From: Dactylosporangium aurantiacum
GTDB lineage: Bacteria > Actinomycetota > Actinomycetes > Mycobacteriales > Micromonosporaceae
Assembly (NCBI RefSeq): GCF_000716715.1
Contig: NZ_JNYJ01000057.1
Span: forward strand, 1 to 55,247
Direction: 5' to 3'
Length of the DNA: 55,247 nt
Part shown: positions 32,553 through 40,350 of the stretch, piece by piece
Position numbering within the stretch: the first letter of the stretch is position 1
How the letters are laid out: the number at the start of each line of letters is the position of its first letter
Made by a program: the position numbers and the translations under genes
Notes under the pieces: model-generated
What the model was told of the DNA's origin: nothing
The model's database searches: none
The model's input: the letters and a program-made list of their open reading frames with translations, nothing else

Positions 32553-33574
32553 CGGCGGGTCTCCTCAGCGCGGTTCTGGCCGAGCTGCCCGGCTGCGTGT
32601 CCGGCGGGCCGGTGTGTCGGTCGTTGACCCGGCTGTGGGCTCGGCACCACGAGACAGGCCAGTCGGTTGCCCTGCGCGCCCGGCACGGCGTAGGCGAACG
32701 TGATGTCCGCCGTGGTCACCGCCAGCGGCGTCGAGGTGGTGTGGGCCAGGGGGACCACGTCGCCGGGGCGCAGCCCGACGAGGTCGGCCGGGTGCATGCG
32801 TACCGGCTGGAACCGCACCGCGACCTCGATCGGCGCGCCCTCCAGCCCGGCGACCACGTTGCGGTAGGCGGCCTCCCGGGCCAGCCGCTGCGCCTCGGTG
32901 AGCACCGCGCTGCCCTGCTCACCCTGCAGCTTCGGGAAGATCGAGCCGAAGGGCAGGCAGATGCTCGCCACGCACTCCTCGGTGCCGACCCGCATCTCGA
33001 ACGAGGCCACGATGACCGCGTCCGACGTCGCGCCCGCCTGGGCGAACTGCGGGTTGTACTCGATGGTCGTCATCTCCGGGCGTAACGCCACGATGCCCTC
33101 GAAGGCGTAGCGCAGCTCACCGAGCGTCCGCTCGATGAGGCCGTGCAGCAACGGCGTCTCGATGTCGCTCAGTGGGCGTTGGGGCTGCGGACCGCCCGGG
33201 CCGCCGAGCATGTGGTCGATGCAGGCCATGGCGGTGCTCAGGGAGAACTCCAGAATGGCTGTGCCGGGTAGTGGGTCGATGCTGAACATGGCGACGATCG
33301 TCGGGCTCGACAGGCCGCTGATGTACTCGTCGTAGGTCAGCTGCTCGATCGAGATCAGGCTGACCTGCGACACCGCCCGGAGGCTGGTGGTCAGCAGCGT
33401 GGCGTACTGGCGGGCGAAGGTCTCGTAGGCGATCTGCAGGGTTCGGATGTGTTCACGGGACAGTTTCGTGGGACGCCGGAAGTCATACGGCTCCGGACCG
33501 GAGCTCTTGCCGCCGCGCCGGCTCATCTTGCCGGGCGTGCGGCCGCTACCGGTCGCCGACGTTGACTGCGTCAC
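32549..33574 (-). CDS. fliM: FliM flagellar switch protein
   Basis: A 341-residue rotor switch protein. The middle CheC-like domain includes [25 protein letters not shown] and [12 protein letters not shown], followed by a C-terminal SpoA domain. The N-terminus ([22 protein letters not shown]) has none of the LSQxEIDALL motif through which CheY-P normally binds FliM. GTG 33574 is used because it lies six bases after ACCGATGGT of a FliA-type promoter. An AGGAGA abuts the start and is too close to serve as a normal ribosome site. A hairpin separates it from fliL. Confidence 0.94.
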   Translation of the reverse strand: MTQSTSATGSGRTPGKMSRRGGKSSGPEPYDFRRPTKLSREHIRTLQIAYETFARQYATLLTTSLRAVSQVSLISIEQLTYDEYISGLSSPTIVAMFSIDPLPGTAILEFSLSTAMACIDHMLGGPGGPQPQRPLSDIETPLLHGLIERTLGELRYAFEGIVALRPEMTTIEYNPQFAQAGATSDAVIVASFEMRVGTEECVASICLPFGSIFPKLQGEQGSAVLTEAQRLAREAAYRNVVAGLEGAPIEVAVRFQPVRMHPADLVGLRPGDVVPLAHTTSTPLAVTTADITFAYAVPGAQGNRLACLVVPSPQPGQRPTHRPAGHAAGQLGQNRAEETRR

Positions 33575-33581
33575 TCTCCTA

Positions 33582-33609
33582 CCATCGGTCTTTTCAGGTG
33601 CAGCTTGAC
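33582..33609 (-). promoter_or_regulatory. FliA-type leaderless promoter for fliM
   Basis: Reading the - strand: GTCA (33609-33606), 16 bases, ACCGATGG (33589-33582), then T and six bases to GTG 33574. Spacing and -10 element match the other flagellar sites. It follows the hairpin at 33626-33659. Confidence 0.6.
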
Positions 33610-33625
33610 GGAAAACGGCCGAAAC

Positions 33626-33659
33626 GGACCTGGAGGTTTCCTTGAAAACCCCCAGATCC
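33626..33659. terminator. Hairpin between fliL and fliM
   Basis: GGA-C-CTGG-A-GGTTT (33626-33639) pairs with AAACC-C-CCAG-A-TCC (33646-33659) around a six-base loop, with two internal mismatches. On the - strand it is followed by GTTTCGG. It probably attenuates transcription after fliL, just before the fliM promoter. Confidence 0.55.
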
Positions 33660-33671
33660 GCCGGTTCGTGG

Positions 33672-34136
33672 CTACTGGATCACGAATGACGTGAAGTACA
33701 CGTCCATGATCTCTTTCTCCTTGTCCACCGTGTAGGCCGCCTCGATCTTCTCCTTGAGCTCCGCCTTCGAGCGCTCCCGCTCCTGGTTGGACATGAGCTC
33801 GGCCATCTCCCGGTTGCTGTACAGGTCGATCGCGATGTCCAGCGCCTTGCTGCCGTCCGGCGCCTCCGCGACGTCCGCCGTGGCCTGCAGCGACAGCTTC
33901 AGCTTCAGGAAGTGCCCGTCGGCCAGGTTGATCGTGATGGCGTCCAGCGGCACCACGATGCCCGGCTCCGGCTCGGGCTCCGCGGTGGCGGAGGACGGCT
34001 TGAGCATGAGATAGCCGCCCGCGCCACCGCCCAGCAGCACCACCACGATCGCGATGATCATGATGAGCTTCTTCTTGCTCTTCTTCGGGGCCTCGTCGGC
34101 CCCGGCCTTCTGATCGGCCTTCTCGTCGTTCGCCAT
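33672..34136 (-). CDS. fliL: FliL flagellar stator-associated protein
   Basis: A 154-residue single-pass membrane protein. A charged Lys-rich cytoplasmic N-terminus (1-23) and a membrane helix (about 24-46) precede an extracytoplasmic stomatin-like domain (INLADGHFLKLKLSLQATAD, DVYFTSFVIQ at the end). FliL rings surround the MotAB stator and increase its engagement. It lies 14 bases after motB, consistent with its function. Confidence 0.94.
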   Translation of the reverse strand: MANDEKADQKAGADEAPKKSKKKLIMIIAIVVVLLGGGAGGYLMLKPSSATAEPEPEPGIVVPLDAITINLADGHFLKLKLSLQATADVAEAPDGSKALDIAIDLYSNREMAELMSNQERERSKAELKEKIEAAYTVDKEKEIMDVYFTSFVIQ

Positions 34137-34150
34137 GGTCGCCGGTTTCC

Positions 34151-35071
34151 TCAGTTGCTCGAAGCCGCCGAGGGCAGCAGCGCCCGGGTGTCGGCCGGAA
34201 GGGTTGACAGGACGATGATCTCCACCCGCCGGTTGAGCGACGCCGCTCGCGGGTCGTCCGCCGGGTACAGCGGCTTCGTGTCGGCGAACCCGGACGCCAT
34301 CAGGCGGTTCTCCGGGATGCCGGCGTCGCTGTGCAGGAAGCGCACGACGGTCGAGGCGCGGGCCGTGGACAGCTCCCAGCCGCTCGGGTACGTCCCGGTC
34401 GTGGCGGCGAGCTGGTTGGTGTGCCCGTCGACCTCGATCTTGTTCGGCAGGCCGGCGACCGCCGGACCGATGCCGGCCATGATCTCCCGGCCGGCGGACA
34501 GCAGCTGCGCCTCACCGCCGTCGAACACGATCGCGCTGGTGACGACCGTGACGACCAGGCCGCGCTCGTCGACGCTGAACCGCACCGCGTCGGCGAGCCC
34601 CTCCTTCTGCAGGCGCTGCTCGATCTGCGCCTTGATCTTCTCGAAGTTCTCGACCTCCTGCTGGGCGGCCTTCTGCCTCGCCGACGCCGAGGCCCGCTCC
34701 TTGGCCGCCACGGCCTCCTGGACCGCTGTCGCGTCGCTCGTGGTGCCGCCGATGCCCGAGGACATGTCCATCGGGGAGTCGCTGTCGGAGGACTCCATCA
34801 GGTTGGCCTCGCCGCCGTCGAACGCCACCGCCGGCGAGCCGAAGCCGACCGCCAGACCGTTCTTGAGCTCCGCGAACTTCTTCTGGTCGACCTGGCTGAT
34901 CGCGAACAGCACGATGAAGAGCACCATGAGCAGCGTCATCATGTCGGCGTAGCTGACCAGCCAGCGCTCGTGGTTCTCGTGCTCCTCGTCGTGCGCGGCG
35001 TGCTTCTTGCCGTGCCCCTTCGCGTGGGCGCCCTGCTTGCCGCCTTTCACAGCGTGTGCACCTCCGCTCAT
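34151..35071 (-). CDS. motB: MotB flagellar stator protein
   Basis: A 306-residue stator component. A His/Lys/Gly-rich N-terminal tail (residues 1-35, nine His) precedes WLVSYADMMTLLMVLFIVLF, whose D43 is the essential proton-carrying Asp in the single membrane helix. The plug region and a C-terminal OmpA-like peptidoglycan-binding domain follow (IEVDGHTNQ, ELSTARASTVVRFL). The start overlaps the motA stop by one base (TGATG). The His-rich tail is unusual for the family. Confidence 0.96.
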   Translation of the reverse strand: MSGGAHAVKGGKQGAHAKGHGKKHAAHDEEHENHERWLVSYADMMTLLMVLFIVLFAISQVDQKKFAELKNGLAVGFGSPAVAFDGGEANLMESSDSDSPMDMSSGIGGTTSDATAVQEAVAAKERASASARQKAAQQEVENFEKIKAQIEQRLQKEGLADAVRFSVDERGLVVTVVTSAIVFDGGEAQLLSAGREIMAGIGPAVAGLPNKIEVDGHTNQLAATTGTYPSGWELSTARASTVVRFLHSDAGIPENRLMASGFADTKPLYPADDPRAASLNRRVEIIVLSTLPADTRALLPSAASSN

Positions 35072-35844
35072 CAGGCGGCCTCCTTCTTGTCAGACGCGCT
35101 GCCCGGCGGCAGCAGGCTCCGGAGTTTCTGGGCGACCAGGCGGGGGTTGGCCCCTGCCTGGATGTTGATGATGCCGGCGATCACGAGCTCCATCTGCGAG
35201 CACTCGAGCTCCGACAGGCGTTTCAACTTGGCTCCCATCGGCAGCCACATGACGTTTGCTGAGAGAACTCCCCAGAGCGTCGCCACGAAGGCGCCGGCGA
35301 TGAGGTGACCGAGCTTCTCCGGCTCGCTCAGGTTCTCCAGGACGTGGATCAGGCCCAGCACGGTGCCGATGATGCCGATCGTCGGCGCGTACCCGCCCAT
35401 CGCCGTGAAGATCGCGCCGGCCTGCTTGTCGGCCTTGCGTTTCGCGTCGACCTCCGCCTCGAGGATGGTGGACAGCTCCTCGGAGTCGGTGCCGTCGATC
35501 GCCAGCTGCAGGCCCTTCTTGAGGAACGGGTCCTGCACCTCCTTCATCGCGTCCTCCAGGGCCAGCAGCCCCTCGCGGCGGGCCTTCTCGGCCAGCTTCA
35601 CGATGTCGTCGACGAGGCCGTCGGCCGGCGCCACACTGCCGAGCAGCACCCGCTTGAAGGAGTCGACGAGCGCGATCGTGTCCTTGAGCATGCCGCCCGC
35701 CATGGCGGCGCCGAGCGTGCCGACGAAGACCAGAATCAGCGGCGGCAGCAGGAAGATGGAGCCGGGGCTGCCGCCTTCCAGGATCATCGCCGCGAAGATC
35801 GCGACGAAGGCCAGCACGATACCGATAAGGGTTGCCGGATCCAT
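35071..35844 (-). CDS. motA: MotA flagellar stator protein
   Basis: A 257-residue four-helix membrane protein of the MotA/TolQ/ExbB family. Visible features are the N-terminal helix IGIVLAFVAIFAAMILEGG, the cytoplasmic loop ARREGLLALEDAMKE with torque-generating charges, and the paired helices GYAPTIGIIGTVLGLIHVLENL and VATLWGVLSANVMWLPMGAKL. With MotB it forms the proton-driven stator. It starts five bases after flbD and ends at the motB start. Confidence 0.96.
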   Translation of the reverse strand: MDPATLIGIVLAFVAIFAAMILEGGSPGSIFLLPPLILVFVGTLGAAMAGGMLKDTIALVDSFKRVLLGSVAPADGLVDDIVKLAEKARREGLLALEDAMKEVQDPFLKKGLQLAIDGTDSEELSTILEAEVDAKRKADKQAGAIFTAMGGYAPTIGIIGTVLGLIHVLENLSEPEKLGHLIAGAFVATLWGVLSANVMWLPMGAKLKRLSELECSQMELVIAGIINIQAGANPRLVAQKLRSLLPPGSASDKKEAA

Positions 35845-35849
35845 GGGTG

Positions 35850-36134
35850 TCAGCGCTCCCGACGGTGCAGATGGACGACGTTGGTCTCGTTGACCCGCTC
35901 GCGGGCGGTCTCGGCACGTTCGGCCGGCGTCTGCCCGACCAGCTGCTGGGCGTCGACGACCACCTGCGCCCGGTACCGGCGGATCAGCTCCACCAGCTCC
36001 GGCAACGACTCGGCGATCAGGTACTTCGTGCCGTCCACCAGCGTCACGACGGTGTCAGGGGTGCAGTCGGCCCGCTCAACCAGGTCGGGGTTGAGGGCGA
36101 ACACCGGGCCGTTGAGGCGGGTCAGCAGGATCAT
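35850..36134 (-). CDS. flbD: FlbD/SwrD-family protein
   Basis: A 94-residue soluble protein whose start MILLTRLNGPVFALNPDLVERAD and TVVTLVDGTKYLIAESLPELVELI define the FlbD family. The Bacillus member SwrD raises flagellar motor power, and the position directly before motA-motB agrees with a stator-related role. ATG 36134 is chosen because the family begins with MI-L-T-LNG and AAGGAG lies upstream. The frame is open to GTG 36197, but that codon overlaps the promoter -10 element. The C-terminus is longer than in many relatives. Confidence 0.92.
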   Translation of the reverse strand: MILLTRLNGPVFALNPDLVERADCTPDTVVTLVDGTKYLIAESLPELVELIRRYRAQVVVDAQQLVGQTPAERAETARERVNETNVVHLHRRER

Positions 36135-36195
36135 CGACGCGCTCCACTCCTTGGAGGTTGTGGGCGAGGCCCCCTCCGTGGGGCCTTCGGTGTTC

Positions 36196-36223
36196 ACATC
36201 GGACCGATCACCCGACAGGTGAG
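36196..36223 (-). promoter_or_regulatory. FliA-type promoter for flbD-motA-motB-fliL
   Basis: Reading the - strand: CTCA (36223-36220), 16 bases, TCCGATGT (36203-36196), about 60 bases before the flbD ATG. It keeps the 16-base spacer and the CCGAT core, and it follows the terminator at 36256-36282. Confidence 0.55.
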
Positions 36224-36255
36224 GAGTTGACGGTTGCCGGGCAGGTGCTACGGAG

Positions 36256-36282
36256 AAGGCCCGCCACCAGGGCGGGCCTTTT
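36256..36282. terminator. Bidirectional-type terminator after flgE
   Basis: AAGGCCCGCC (36256-36265), loop ACCAG, GGCGGGCCTT (36271-36280), then TT on the + strand. On the - strand, where flgE is read, the stem is followed by CTCCG. It marks the boundary between the hook operon and the flbD-mot operon. Confidence 0.82.
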
Positions 36283-36298
36283 CGAGCGGAACGTCCGG

Positions 36299-37522
36299 TT
36301 ACCGCTTCAGGTTCACCAGCTCCTGCAGCACGTCGTCGGAGGTGCTGATCACCTTCGAGTTCGCCTGGAAGCCGCGCTGCGCCACGATCAGGTTCGTGAA
36401 CTCCTGGGCGAGGTCGACGTTGGACATCTCCACCGCACCGCTCTGCAACGTGCCGAGACCCACCGTCCCCGCCACGCCGACCTGGGCCAGGCCCGAGTTC
36501 ACCGTGAACCGGTACAGCGAGTCGCCGACCTTCTCCAGGCCCGGCGGGTTGTTGAAGTTGGCCAGCGCGAGCTGCGCCACGGTCTGCTTGTTGCCGTTGG
36601 AGAACACGCCGACCAGCTGACCGTCCGGGTTGATGCTGAAGGACTGCAGCGTCGCGGCCGGCGAGCCGTTCTGGCTCAGCGGGCTCACCGTCGTGTTGCC
36701 CGTGTACTCCGTGAGGCCGGCCAGGTCGACCTCCACCCCCACGCCGTCGCCGTCCGGGTCGTACAGCAGGCCGATCTTCGTGTCGCCGTTCGCGTCCGTG
36801 TACGTCGGCAGGCTGATCTGCCCGTTCGGCAGGAACGTCAGCGGGGTCGCCGCCGACGGGCTGGTGCCGTCGGAGACGACCACCTCCCAGCCGCCCGCGG
36901 TCAGCGTGAACGTCGTCGTCAGCGTCACCACGTTGCCCTGCACGTCGTACGTCTTGATCGAGCGCGGGATCGTCGTGTTCACCGGCGCGTCGGCGGGCAG
37001 GTTACCGGCGATGACCATGTTGCGGGTGGCGTTCGGCGCGATCAGCGTGCCCATCGGCAGCCGGATGTCACCGATCGGCGCGTTGGTGTTGACCTCGCCG
37101 TTGACGGCGGGCCAGCCCTGCACCGCGGCGCCGGTCGGGGTGACCAGCTTGCCCTCGGCGTCGAAGTTGAACGCGCCCGCCCGCGTGTACAGCTGCTCGT
37201 TGACCGAGTTGACCACGAAGAACCCGTCGCCGGAGATCATCACGTCGGTCGCCCGGCCCGTGGTCTGCGCGGAGCCCTGGACGAAGCTGGTGTTGATCGC
37301 GCCGAGCCGCACACCCAGGCCGACCTGCGCCGGGTTGGTGCCGCCCTGACCCTGCTGCGGCGCGCCGGCGGCCCGCATCATCTGGCTCAGCGTGTCCTGG
37401 AAGACCACCTGCGACGACTTGAACCCCACGGTGTTGACGTTGGCGATGTTGTTGCTGGTGACGTCCATCATCTGCTGGTGCGCGCGCAGGCCGCTGATGC
37501 CGGAGAACAGTGAGCGGAGCAT
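36299..37522 (-). CDS. flgE: FlgE flagellar hook protein
   Basis: A 407-residue axial protein. The N-terminal rod/hook signature MLRSLFSGISGLRAHQQMMD continues into NNIANVNTVGFK. A variable D1-D2 domain occupies the middle, and the C-terminal SNVDLAQEFTNLIVAQRGFQANSKVI coiled-coil segment ends at LVNLKR. It polymerises into the hook after export. It follows flgD by 15 bases with GGGGAGG before the ATG and is the last gene before the terminator. It is the only hook/distal-rod family protein in the window. Confidence 0.95.
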   Translation of the reverse strand: MLRSLFSGISGLRAHQQMMDVTSNNIANVNTVGFKSSQVVFQDTLSQMMRAAGAPQQGQGGTNPAQVGLGVRLGAINTSFVQGSAQTTGRATDVMISGDGFFVVNSVNEQLYTRAGAFNFDAEGKLVTPTGAAVQGWPAVNGEVNTNAPIGDIRLPMGTLIAPNATRNMVIAGNLPADAPVNTTIPRSIKTYDVQGNVVTLTTTFTLTAGGWEVVVSDGTSPSAATPLTFLPNGQISLPTYTDANGDTKIGLLYDPDGDGVGVEVDLAGLTEYTGNTTVSPLSQNGSPAATLQSFSINPDGQLVGVFSNGNKQTVAQLALANFNNPPGLEKVGDSLYRFTVNSGLAQVGVAGTVGLGTLQSGAVEMSNVDLAQEFTNLIVAQRGFQANSKVISTSDDVLQELVNLKR

Positions 37523-37537
37523 TGGGGAGGGGTCCTT

Positions 37538-38005
37538 TCAGGATGCCGGGTTGCGGACTTCCTTGACCGCACTGAGCGCGACATCCGTGTCGCCGACCCG
37601 CAGGGTGGGGGTGGTGCCGGAGAACGCCGCCGCGGTGACCACGCCGGTCTGCTCCTTGCCGTCGTCGCCGGTGTAGGCGACGGTCTTGCCGATCAGGTTG
37701 CTCGCGCCGAGCTGCAGCTGCGCGGTGAGCAGGTGCTGCTGCACGGTCGCCAGGTCGGTGAGCTTCTCGACCGTGGTGAACTGCGCCGTCTGCGCCAGGA
37801 ACTCGGAGTTGTCCATCGGCTTCATCGGGTCCTGGTACTTCAACTGGGCCACGAGCAGCTTCAGGAACGCGTCCTTGCCCAGCTCACCGCCGGGCTTCGC
37901 GGGTGTTTGCGGCGTGTCGCCGGTCTTCGGGGCGTCGCTCGGCGCGCTCGTCTTCGGGACGTAGTCGCTGATCTTGCCGCTGACCGGCGCGGTCGGGGTG
38001 GTGAT
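37538..38005 (-). CDS. flgD: FlgD hook-capping protein with apparent ATC start
   Basis: A 155-residue hook scaffold. The conserved N-terminal domain is GKDAFLKLLVAQLKYQDPMKPMDNSEFLAQTAQFTTVEKL (about 43-82), followed by the short beta region GASNLIGKTVAYTGDDGKEQ. No ATG, GTG or TTG occurs in frame near the expected start. AGGAGG (38021-38016), overlapping the fliK stop region, points to ATC at 38005 and a protein beginning MTTPTAP. The nearest TTG upstream lies inside fliK without a ribosome site. A sequencing error is an alternative explanation. It lacks most of the C-terminal Ig-like domains of larger FlgD. Confidence 0.9.
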   Translation of the reverse strand: MTTPTAPVSGKISDYVPKTSAPSDAPKTGDTPQTPAKPGGELGKDAFLKLLVAQLKYQDPMKPMDNSEFLAQTAQFTTVEKLTDLATVQQHLLTAQLQLGASNLIGKTVAYTGDDGKEQTGVVTAAAFSGTTPTLRVGDTDVALSAVKEVRNPAS

Positions 38006-38019
38006 GGCTGGACCCCCTC

Positions 38020-40350
38020 CTAGATGCGCATGTCGACCAGCACCTCGAGGGTGTCCGGATCGCGCAGCGGTTCCGTCGCCCGTGCTTCGGGTGCCTGCTG
38101 TTGAGATCGACCCTGCGGCTGCCAACCTGAGAACTGTTGCGACTGGTTGCCCGGCCGGTGCGAGTCCTGGTGCGGGTCCTGCCGCAGGTCGAGCGTGCAC
38201 TGGGCGAACCCGGCGTCGCGCAGGTCCTGCCGCAGGTCCGGCAGCGCCGCCTGCAACGCGGCCCGCGCCGCCTCGCTGCCGCCCGTCAGCTGCACCGCGA
38301 TCGTGCCGTCGCGCACCTCCGCCACGATGCTCACCGGCCCGAGATCCCCGGGGCTGAGCTGGATGGTCATCCGGTGCACCCCGTCGGGCCCCCGCCGCAG
38401 CGGCGTCAGGGCCATCGCCACCTGCGTCGCCACGGGCGGCTGCGGCACGGCGGGCCCCGGGTCCGGCCCGTTCGGCGCCGCCACCGCGGACATGGTGTTG
38501 GTCGGCTGCTGCTGTACGGCCACCGCCGCCCCCTGCTCCGTCGCGTTCCCCGCCTCGACGCGTGCCGGGTGCCGCCCGGGGCCGTTCCCGTCGCCACGCG
38601 CCTGCGCGTCGCCGGTGAGCGCGTCCTGCGCCACCTGCGGCACGACGAACACCGGCCCGCCGGCGGCCGTCGGCCGGTCCCCGGCGGCCGTCGGTCCGCG
38701 GTCGCCGTCCCGGGCGCCGGCCGTGGGCACCGCCGGGACTGTGGTCTGCACGGCGACCTGCGCTCCGGCCGGTGCTCCTGGCTGCGCTGCTGGCTGGGCC
38801 GCCGTCTGGGCCGCGGCCTGCGCGGCGGCCGCGGACGGTGTGCCGGCGGCGGCCTGGACACCCGGCGCCGCCTGAGGCAGCGGCTGGGGGAGCGCCTGGG
38901 AACCGCCCATGATGTCGCGGGCGACGCCATCAGCGATGCCCTGCGCGTCGGCGATGTCGTGGGCGATCGTGCCGGCGACAGCCTGTGCTGTGAGCTGCCC
39001 GCCGGTCTGAGTGCCGGTCTGCCCACCGGCCTGGCTGATGACCTGAGCGCCGACCTGCCCACCGTCCTGGGTGCCGACGTGCCCGAAGCCCTGGGTGCCG
39101 ACGTGCCCGCCGCCCTGAGCGCCACCCTGGCCGCTCACACCCACGGTGATTGTCGTTTCGGTGACCACAGCGGCGATCACGGGGGCGATGTCCGGGAGTC
39201 CCGGGCCGCCCGGGCGAGCGACCCCGGCGTGCGGCACGCCGGACGGCCCGCTGACCCCGGTGGCCCCGGTCGTGGCGGCGAGCGTGTCCTGGAGGGACCC
39301 GTCGGTCGCCACCGGCAGTGGGACGGCGTGCGCGGTGGGAAGGATGATGCCCGCCCGGCCGGGACCAGCCTGCCCCGCTTGACGTTCCTGCGCGCCGGGC
39401 GCGCCCTGACCGGCGGTCGGCGGCGCGGACGTCCAGGCCTCCGTGCCGCCGGTCGGGACAAGGCCGGGCACCGCGCCAGGCGGGAACGCGCCCGGCGCCG
39501 TGCTCTCCGCGGCCCGCGCCACGGCGGCCTGGTCGGTCGCGACGGTCAGCGCGCGGTCGGCCACGACCGGCCCCGTGATGCGAGGTGCGCCGGCCGTCCG
39601 GGGGTCGCCGGTCCAGGCGACGGACCGCGACGGTTGCCCGGCCGTGGCCGGTGTCCCGGCCCGGCCGCCGGAGCCGTCCACCATCGGGGGGAGCCCGGCC
39701 GGCGGTCCGAGGGCGGCCGCGGCGGTGGGTGTGGTCAGCGGCACCGCCCCGGCGGCATCGACGGGCACTGTCACCTCGGTGGCGCCGGACCTCGCCGCGG
39801 CCGCCCGGAGCATCGCCTCCAGAGCGCGCTGCCCAGCCGGCAGGGCGACCGGCGGTGCGGGCTCCGGGGCCGAGGTGCGCTCGCGGCGGTCCGCCTCGCC
39901 GCGCCGGACCACGGTCTCGCGGTGCTGGACGGGGTCGCGGTGCTGGACGGTCTCGCGGTGCTGGACGGGGTCGCGGTGCTGGACGGTCTCGCGGTGCCGG
40001 ACGGTCTCGCGGCGCTGCTGGGCGGCGGTGGCGGCGGCGACCGGGTCGGGGTCGGCGGGGCGGGGGCGTTCGTCGCGGATCCGGCGGTCCCGCACCGGGA
40101 AGCGGCGCTCCCGCTCCGCCGCACGGTCCTGGTCGCGGTCCTGCGGCCGGTCGGCCCGGTGGTCGGCCCGGTGGTCGGCCCGGTGGTCGCCCCGGTGGTC
40201 GTGGGCGGCCCGGGTCGCCGGCGCGGTGCGGTCGCGGGTCGCGGCGGCCAGGGCGGCGGCGAAGGCGTCGGACGGCCCGGTGGCGGCGTCGGTGGGGTCC
40301 GCGGCGCGGGCGGGGCCCGCCGGGCCGAGCGGGCCGAGTGGCGCGGTCAT
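38020..40350 (-). CDS. fliK: FliK hook-length control protein
   Basis: A 776-residue protein, large for FliK (about 400 residues in enterobacteria). The C-terminal 120 residues hold the recognisable Flg_hook domain (MTIQLSPGDLGPVSIVAEVRDGTIAVQLTG, ARAALQAALPDLRQDLRDAGF). The rest is an Ala/Gly/Pro/Gln-rich ruler-like region with internal repeats, including His/Arg/Asp-rich tandem units near residues 52-150. FliK is secreted, measures the hook and triggers the FlhB switch. The ATG overlaps the upstream hydrolase stop (ATGA). Name and position agree, but much of the protein is low complexity. Confidence 0.9.
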   Translation of the reverse strand: MTAPLGPLGPAGPARAADPTDAATGPSDAFAAALAAATRDRTAPATRAAHDHRGDHRADHRADHRADRPQDRDQDRAAERERRFPVRDRRIRDERPRPADPDPVAAATAAQQRRETVRHRETVQHRDPVQHRETVQHRDPVQHRETVVRRGEADRRERTSAPEPAPPVALPAGQRALEAMLRAAAARSGATEVTVPVDAAGAVPLTTPTAAAALGPPAGLPPMVDGSGGRAGTPATAGQPSRSVAWTGDPRTAGAPRITGPVVADRALTVATDQAAVARAAESTAPGAFPPGAVPGLVPTGGTEAWTSAPPTAGQGAPGAQERQAGQAGPGRAGIILPTAHAVPLPVATDGSLQDTLAATTGATGVSGPSGVPHAGVARPGGPGLPDIAPVIAAVVTETTITVGVSGQGGAQGGGHVGTQGFGHVGTQDGGQVGAQVISQAGGQTGTQTGGQLTAQAVAGTIAHDIADAQGIADGVARDIMGGSQALPQPLPQAAPGVQAAAGTPSAAAAQAAAQTAAQPAAQPGAPAGAQVAVQTTVPAVPTAGARDGDRGPTAAGDRPTAAGGPVFVVPQVAQDALTGDAQARGDGNGPGRHPARVEAGNATEQGAAVAVQQQPTNTMSAVAAPNGPDPGPAVPQPPVATQVAMALTPLRRGPDGVHRMTIQLSPGDLGPVSIVAEVRDGTIAVQLTGGSEAARAALQAALPDLRQDLRDAGFAQCTLDLRQDPHQDSHRPGNQSQQFSGWQPQGRSQQQAPEARATEPLRDPDTLEVLVDMRI
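39911..40018. repeat. Six 18-base tandem repeats in fliK
   Basis: Units begin at 39911, 39929, 39947, 39965, 39983 and 40001, alternating two variants (ACGGTCTCGCGGTGCTGG and ACGGGGTCGCGGTGCTGG). They encode six-residue units such as QHRETV and QHRDPV. Being in frame, copy-number change would alter FliK length by six residues at a time. Confidence 0.92.
40149..40196. repeat. Four 12-base tandem repeats in fliK
   Basis: Units of GGTCGGCCCGGT begin at 40149, 40161, 40173 and 40185. They encode HRAD-type tetrapeptides near the FliK N-terminus. Confidence 0.9.

Noticed and set aside
39911..40196. Regular short repeats that might suggest a CRISPR array
   Set aside because: Units of 18 and 12 bases are contiguous, without unique spacers, and stay in the fliK frame, so they are protein-coding tandem repeats.
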